Below, in pieces: positions 6,446-9,871 of a DNA stretch of 9,871 bases. The stretch covers positions 1 to 9,871 of the forward strand of contig JALWSJ010000458.1 in NCBI GenBank assembly GCA_026993705.1, written 5' to 3'. Position 1 is the stretch's first letter. Each line of letters opens with the position of its first letter. The notes under the pieces were generated by a model that was not told where the DNA came from, made no database searches, and saw only the letters and a program-made list of their open reading frames with translations. Origin of the DNA: Flavobacteriales bacterium. Its GTDB lineage: Bacteria > Bacteroidota > Bacteroidia > Flavobacteriales_D > Parvicellaceae. A program made the translations under genes and the position numbers.

Positions 6446-6503
6446 CCCCAACTAACCAAACAAACGTTTCGCGAGAGCGATATGTTTGTTTGGTTAGTTG
6501 GGG
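6446..6503. repeat. Long perfect inverted repeat inside repeat copy 2
   Basis: CCCCAACTAACCAAACAAAC (6446-6465) is exactly complementary to 6484-6503, with an 18-base spacer that itself can form a TCGC/GCGA mini-stem around GAGA (6469-6480). It fills the variable slot between GGTCGGGCTATC and GGGCGTTCCC. Copy 1 has an unrelated 65-bp sequence in this slot without such a stem. No T-run follows on either strand, so terminator function is not indicated. Confidence 0.85.
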
Positions 6504-6557
6504 GAACGCCCAAATCCAATTCAAGTAAAATTTACAGATTTATATCGTTTTGTTTTT

Positions 6558-6565
6558 TATTTTTG
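6558..6565 (+). promoter_or_regulatory. Possible Bacteroidota -7 promoter element
   Basis: TATTTTTG fits the TAnnTTTG -7 consensus known for Bacteroidota sigma factors, 28 bp before the cysteine desulfurase ATG and just outside repeat copy 2. The upstream -33 TTTG is only weakly represented (TTTA at 6531-6534, with a somewhat long spacer), and the surrounding AT-richness makes chance matches likely. Confidence 0.35.
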
Positions 6566-6593
6566 TGGTCTATAACTACTAACAATAACCTTT

Positions 6594-7727
6594 ATGAATG
6601 TATATTTAGATAATGCGGCTACTACGCCTATGGCTCCGGAGGTTGTGGATGCTATGATTCCTTTTATGAGAGAGCACTTCGGCAATCCGTCTTCAACGCA
6701 TGCTTTTGGACGTAAAACTAAAAATGTGGTAGAAATTGTCCGTAAACAAATTGCTAATGAATTGAATGCCGACCCTTCGGAAATTATTTTTACTTCGGGA
6801 GGGACGGAAGCAGATAATATGGCGTTGGCAACTTCGGTTTTTGACTTAGGGGTGGAGCGGATTATTACGAGTCCGATTGAGCATCATGCGGTAGGGCATA
6901 CGTCTGAATATTTGGCGAAAAATCATAAAGTGTCGGTAGAACACGTACGACTGGATGAAAAGGGGAGTGTGGATATTGAACATTTGGAAGAGCTGTTAAG
7001 TAATTTGGATAAAAAAACGTTGGTATCATTGATGCACGGGAATAATGAAATTGGTAATTTGCTCCCTTTGGAAAAGGTTTCTGCCTTGTGTCAAAAACAC
7101 GATGCTTTGTTTCATTCGGATACCGTACAAACGATGGGACACTATCGTTTTGATATGCAAAGAACACCTATTGATTTTATTACTTGTGCCGCTCATAAAT
7201 TTCATGGTCCTAAGGGGGTCGGTTTTTTGTATGTTAGAAAAAATAATAAAATTAAGGCTTTTATTCACGGAGGAACGCAAGAACGCGGTCATCGAGCCGG
7301 TACAGTAAATGTAGCCGGAGTTGTAGGGTTGGGAAAGGCTGTTGAATTAGCGTTTAGAGAAGTAGAGGAGCATCAAAAACATGTGCAAGGGTTAAAGAGT
7401 TATATGAAGGAAGAATTGAAGAAGATTAATCCGAATATCCGTTTTAACGGGGAGCAAGATGAAAGTAAGTCGCTTTATACGGTACTGAATGTTTGTTTTC
7501 CTCAAAATGAGAAGACGGGAATGCTTTTGTTTAGTTTGGATATAAACGGGGTAGCGGCCTCGGGAGGGAGTGCTTGTTCTTCGGGGAGTAACCAAGGCTC
7601 TCATGTGATTTCGGAGTTGGAGAATGTTTCGGATTGTCAACCTATTCGTTTTTCTTTTAGCCGTTATACCACCAAAGAGGAAATTGACTATGCTTTGAGT
7701 AAAATTAAAGAGATGTTGGCTGAGTAA
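6594..7727 (+). CDS. Cysteine desulfurase (IscS/NifS type, class V aminotransferase)
   Basis: A 377-residue PLP enzyme that removes sulfur from cysteine, giving alanine and an enzyme-bound persulfide for Fe-S clusters and other thio-cofactors. Features in order: YLDNAATTP at the start, TSGGTEADNMA (68-78), PLP-stacking His in IEHHAV (97/98), HGNNEIG (148-154), HSDTVQT with Asp176 and Gln179, CAAHKFHGPKG with the Schiff-base Lys202, RGHRAGTVN (231-239), and the mobile loop GGSACSSGS with persulfide Cys328. The short gap after that Cys and the overall length place it in group I (IscS/NifS) rather than SufS. No iscU, iscA or iscR homologue is adjacent, so it is a stand-alone copy here; a thioesterase gene follows after 42 bp. 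Whether it serves general Fe-S assembly or tRNA thiolation cannot be told. Confidence 0.93.
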   Translation: MNVYLDNAATTPMAPEVVDAMIPFMREHFGNPSSTHAFGRKTKNVVEIVRKQIANELNADPSEIIFTSGGTEADNMALATSVFDLGVERIITSPIEHHAVGHTSEYLAKNHKVSVEHVRLDEKGSVDIEHLEELLSNLDKKTLVSLMHGNNEIGNLLPLEKVSALCQKHDALFHSDTVQTMGHYRFDMQRTPIDFITCAAHKFHGPKGVGFLYVRKNNKIKAFIHGGTQERGHRAGTVNVAGVVGLGKAVELAFREVEEHQKHVQGLKSYMKEELKKINPNIRFNGEQDESKSLYTVLNVCFPQNEKTGMLLFSLDINGVAASGGSACSSGSNQGSHVISELENVSDCQPIRFSFSRYTTKEEIDYALSKIKEMLAE

Positions 7728-7769
7728 TTCGAGTTAACATCTGTTTATTTGCAATAAGCAGTAAAATGT

Positions 7770-8201
7770 ATGAATAAAATACTGAACGCATATAATAAAA
7801 CAAACAACTTTGGTCGTCTTTTCGGTATGGATTATAAAATAACTAGTCCGACTACCATAGAATATTATATGACCGTAGATGAAAAGTTTTTGGCTACGCC
7901 TACCGCTATGCACGGAGGAGCTCTAGCAGGAATGATGGATGCGGTGGTGGGGGTTGCATCATTGAATGTTACTTCTAAAAAAGGGAAAGTTGTTTCTACT
8001 ATTGAGTTTAAAATCAATTATTTAAAACCTGTGTTGTTAGGAGAACAATTGAAAGGAGTAGGGACGGTGCTTTCCGAAGGAAACAGAATCATCATCACAA
8101 AAGGAGAGATTTTCAATCAAAATGACGAGTTGGTTGCTCTTGCTACGGCAACATTGAATGCGTACCCTTGGGAAAAAAGTGATTTTTATTCGGAGGATTA
8201 A
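7770..8201 (+). CDS. PaaI-family hotdog-fold thioesterase
   Basis: A 143-residue single-hotdog protein. The signature TAMHGGALAGMMDAVVGVA places HGG at 48-50 and the likely catalytic Asp57 on the central helix, as in PaaI/YbgC-like acyl-CoA thioesterases. STIEFKINYLKPV (about 75-88) and the ending ELVALATATLNAYP are the expected edge strands. It should hydrolyse acyl- or aryl-CoA thioesters in the cytoplasm, probably as a tetramer; the substrate cannot be read from sequence. It starts 42 bp after the cysteine desulfurase on the same strand, so co-transcription is possible, though no shared pathway is evident. It converges on the minus-strand gene ending at 8231 with only 29 bp between. Confidence 0.88.
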   Translation: MNKILNAYNKTNNFGRLFGMDYKITSPTTIEYYMTVDEKFLATPTAMHGGALAGMMDAVVGVASLNVTSKKGKVVSTIEFKINYLKPVLLGEQLKGVGTVLSEGNRIIITKGEIFNQNDELVALATATLNAYPWEKSDFYSED

Positions 8202-8230
8202 AAGTTTGTAATACAATTTAAGGTAGATCC

Positions 8231-8647
8231 TTAAAACATCAAATTATCTTTTGATTTCAGTAAAGAGACTTCTATTTCAAAGCACATAAGAATAAAGTGA
8301 ATTTGTCTTAGTTTTTGGATGATTTCGGTTTTGTCGAGTATGGCATCTCCTTTTACTATTAGTAAGTAATCAGCATGTTTTTGCTCAGGGATTAAATAAC
8401 CGGTCTTTGTACGGTTGGAGATGAGGTGTACTTCTTCCTCTTTATCAAAATCAAATTCAGAAAAAAGAGAATGATAACTGTAACGGTTTTGCCGTTTATG
8501 AAAGACTTCTATCTTCTCATTTCGTTTAGTTAACGATAATTCTAAGACTTTGTTTACTGCCCAACAAACACGATAGTCTTTTTCGTGGCTACTGATGCCG
8601 TACAAACTAAAATCGTATTCAAAGTCGTCTTCTAACAGGTATTTCAT
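8231..8647 (-). CDS. IPExxxVDY family protein, function unknown
   Basis: A 138-residue protein with no signal peptide or membrane helix. The stretch LIPEQKHADYLLIVKGD (about 85-101) matches the signature that names the Bacteroidota IPExxxVDY family, here with Ala in place of Val. The N-terminus is acidic and aromatic (MKYLLEDDFEYDF), the middle is charged and the last third (about 102-130) probably one long helix. The family has no established function. From memory it usually lies near acpP, fabF, rnc and pyk in Flavobacteriia; here none of these is adjacent. Its ATG is only a few bases past the T-run of the porin gene terminator, so it must either be read through or use a promoter overlapping that hairpin. 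Confidence 0.8.
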   Translation of the reverse strand: MKYLLEDDFEYDFSLYGISSHEKDYRVCWAVNKVLELSLTKRNEKIEVFHKRQNRYSYHSLFSEFDFDKEEEVHLISNRTKTGYLIPEQKHADYLLIVKGDAILDKTEIIQKLRQIHFILMCFEIEVSLLKSKDNLMF

Positions 8648-8652
8648 AAAGC

Positions 8653-8690
8653 AAAAAAATCCCGATTTGCTCTACGGAACAAATCGGGAT
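8653..8690 (-). terminator. Intrinsic terminator of the OmpA-family gene
   Basis: On the minus strand ATCCCGATTTG (8690-8680) pairs perfectly with CAAATCGGGAT (8669-8659) around a 10-base loop, and a run of seven T follows directly. It begins about 30 bp after the OmpA-family stop codon and ends just before the start codon of the IPExxxVDY gene. An 11-bp stem plus T-run is a standard Rho-independent terminator for the porin message. Confidence 0.85.
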
Positions 8691-8720
8691 AAAATTAGTA
8701 CAATATTTTATACTATCTTC

Positions 8721-9871
8721 CTAATTGAAGATAACTTTCATCTCTACTCTTCTATTTTTTTGTTTTCCTTCTTTTGTTTTGTTATCCGCAATTGGTTGAG
8801 TTTCCCCGAAACCTTCTACAATTAAACGGTCGGGACTAATACCTTTTGCTGTTAAGTAATTCGCAACGGCTTGTGCCCTTTCTTTTGATAGTCGTAGGTT
8901 TGCTGAAGCACTTCCATCACTATCGGTATGACCAGAAATTCTTAATCTCCACGTTGGTTTCTTTTGTAATAATTCTGCCAACGCTTGTAAAGAAGGATAA
9001 GATGCATCTTTGATAATTGCTCTTCCTGATTCGAACTCTAAGTTATCAAAAGCAGTGTTTAACACCTCTTGCTCTTCTTTTTTAATTTCAGGACAACCAT
9101 TGTTTGATGCTGGACCTGGAGTATTTGGGCATTTATCCGTTTTGTTCGGTACGCCGTCTTTGTCGGAGTCTTCATTCGGGCAACCTTGATTTTCGATTAA
9201 TCCCGGAGTATTTGGACATTTATCTTTGTTGTCTTTTACCCCATCATTATCTCTATCTCCCCAAGGACAACCGTTATTTTCCATATCTCCGGCTTCCATT
9301 GGGCAAGCATCAATATGGTCAGGTAAACCGTCTGCATCACTGTCCGGACAACCTTCCATATCTTTTGACCCAACTTGGGTAGGACATTTGTCTTCGCTAT
9401 CTTGGATGCCGTCTTCATCAGTGTCCGGGCAACCTTCAAAGGCTTTTATTCCTGCAACATCGGGACATTTATCTTCAGCATCAATAATTCCGTCTGCATC
9501 TTTGTCCGGGCATCCGTTTGTTTCTTTCTTTCCTTTTTCCGTAGGACAAGCATCTTCACTATCTTTTATGCCATCTCCGTCGGTATCTGGACAACCTTTA
9601 AAGGCTGGTATTCCCGCCACTTGAGGGCAAGCATCTACAGGATCTGGAATACTGTCATTATCCGTATCTGGACAACCGTTAAATATTTCTAAACCAGCAA
9701 CCTCTGGGCAATTGTCTTTTTTGTCTTTTATCCCGTCACCATCTTTGTCTTTATTCTTACGTCCAAAAGTCAAGTTTATTCCTGCTCTTACGTGCATATT
9801 TTTCGCACTGTAAGGGTATTTAAAACTAGAACTTCCTGTTTTCATTTCGGCGAGTCTTCCTGCCAAAACAT
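8721..9871 (-). CDS. OmpA-family outer-membrane protein with TSP type-3 repeats (5' end outside window)
   Basis: At least 383 codons, open at the window edge; the signal peptide and most of the beta barrel are missing. Numbering from the codon at 9866-9864: residues 24-36 (MHVRAGINLTFGR) look like the last barrel strand, 38-259 form eight calcium-binding repeats, and 267-381 are an OmpA-C peptidoglycan-binding domain. In that domain NLEFESGRAII, ISGHTDSDG and NLRLSKERAQAVANYL are visible, with Asp315 and Arg330 spaced as the diaminopimelate-binding pair, and the ending KNRRVEMKVIF is canonical. It should tie the outer membrane to the cell wall across a long calcium-stiffened linker. A terminator follows. 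The TTG at 9866 is not a likely start because the reading frame continues upstream and the barrel would be absent. Confidence 0.93.
   Translation of the reverse strand, partial: VLAGRLAEMKTGSSSFKYPYSAKNMHVRAGINLTFGRKNKDKDGDGIKDKKDNCPEVAGLEIFNGCPDTDNDSIPDPVDACPQVAGIPAFKGCPDTDGDGIKDSEDACPTEKGKKETNGCPDKDADGIIDAEDKCPDVAGIKAFEGCPDTDEDGIQDSEDKCPTQVGSKDMEGCPDSDADGLPDHIDACPMEAGDMENNGCPWGDRDNDGVKDNKDKCPNTPGLIENQGCPNEDSDKDGVPNKTDKCPNTPGPASNNGCPEIKKEEQEVLNTAFDNLEFESGRAIIKDASYPSLQALAELLQKKPTWRLRISGHTDSDGSASANLRLSKERAQAVANYLTAKGISPDRLIVEGFGETQPIADNKTKEGKQKNRRVEMKVIFN
9090..9755 (-). repeat. Eight thrombospondin type-3-like repeats in the OmpA-family protein
   Basis: Eight units of 27-29 residues follow the pattern D-x-D-x-D-G-(I/V/L)-x-D-x-x-D-x-C-P-x(6-10)-G-C-P. 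Each has a calcium-binding Asp cluster and two Cys that may form disulfides in the periplasm. Units 7 and 8 differ from the rest by an inserted D and by NTPG after the CP, suggesting that they descend from a different duplication than units 1-6. The DNA repeats are strongly diverged, so this is an old array rather than a recent expansion. Confidence 0.9.

Larger units (their letters stand above)
6229..6516 (-). repeat. Structured intergenic repeat, copy 2
   Basis: Read on the minus strand it has GATTTGGGCGTTCCC (6516-6502), a long perfect hairpin (6503-6446), GGTCGGGCTATC (6447-6436), a TTTTGCCTGC hairpin (6427-6395), CTATCCCTAACG (6384-6373) and AGACGAT (6331-6325), the same order as copy 1. 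A further tail (6324-6229) has no clear counterpart after copy 1, where the acyltransferase begins, but is mirrored by the relic at 6065-6228. The core is 192 bp against 213 bp in copy 1; most of the difference lies in the variable spacers. It sits between gpsA and the cysteine desulfurase, ending 77 bp before the latter's start codon. Confidence 0.85.
6058..6593. other. 536-bp non-coding region between gpsA and the cysteine desulfurase
   Basis: Nearly all of it is repeat material: palindrome, relic copy 3, central palindrome and copy 2. The remaining 77 bp (6517-6593) are AT-rich and should hold the desulfurase promoter. A 60-codon reading frame at 6258-6440 with a TTG start runs through copy 2 antisense and I do not consider it a gene. 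No tRNA or rRNA is visible. Confidence 0.75.

Noticed and set aside
6446..6503. The 20-bp-arm hairpin as a rho-independent terminator
   Set aside because: Neither strand has a T-run after the stem, and it forms part of a repeat with conserved flanks.
7741..7761. CTGTTTATT / AATAAGCAG hairpin between the desulfurase and thioesterase genes
   Set aside because: The stem is AT-rich, needs a G-T pair and has no T-run, and it lies 8 bp before the thioesterase start, so neither terminator nor regulatory site can be supported.
9226..9624. Long open frames on the plus strand opposite the OmpA-family gene
   Set aside because: They are the antisense of the periodic Asp/Cys-rich repeats; codon periodicity on the minus strand explains their openness.
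9090..9755. Regularly spaced repeats that might suggest a CRISPR array
   Set aside because: The period is about 81-87 bp, in frame, diverged at DNA level and encodes a known calcium-binding protein repeat.

Overview
The window looks like chromosomal DNA of a Bacteroidota bacterium, most likely order Flavobacteriales. It is AT-rich and its genes lack obvious Shine-Dalgarno sequences. It carries a tandem subunit III / subunit III / subunit IV / Sco oxidase cluster, an IPExxxVDY-family protein, and an OmpA-family porin with thrombospondin type-3 calcium repeats. I cannot fix the family or genus from sequence alone.

Layout. (1) 1-3045, + strand: the end of an aa3-type cytochrome c oxidase operon. 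It has a 5'-truncated subunit III carrying an extra hydrophilic domain, a second standard-length subunit III, subunit IV, a membrane-anchored Sco-like protein that has lost the usual copper-binding residues, and a canonical Sco1 lipoprotein. Oxidase subunits and copper-delivery proteins are thus made together. (2) 3046-3292: an intergenic region almost filled by a structured repeat (copy 1). (3) 3293-6057, + strand: a two-gene unit in which GpsA makes sn-glycerol-3-phosphate and a long PlsB/PlsC-superfamily acyltransferase probably esterifies it. Stop and start overlap as ATGA. (4) 6058-6593: 536 bp without a credible gene. It holds copy 2 of the repeat on the minus strand and a facing relic (copy 3), together forming a roughly 330-bp imperfect inverted repeat. 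(5) 6594-8201, + strand: an IscS/NifS-type cysteine desulfurase and a PaaI-type hotdog thioesterase. (6) 8231-9871, - strand: an IPExxxVDY-family protein and, upstream of it on that strand, a 5'-truncated OmpA-family protein, with an intrinsic terminator between them.

The most interesting item is the non-coding repeat. Copies at 3049-3261 (+) and about 6229-6516 (-) share invariant blocks (GATTTGGGCGTTCCC, GGTCGGGCTATC, CTATCCCTAACG, AGACGAT) in the same order, separated by segments that differ in sequence yet fold into hairpins at the same place. That pattern suggests selection on structure, as in a structured RNA or a REP/MITE-like mobile element. The second copy's tail is mirrored by a degenerate tail that begins in a perfect 20-bp palindrome spanning the gpsA stop codon. 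Second to this is the Sco paralogue with CX4C in place of CX3C and no downstream histidine.
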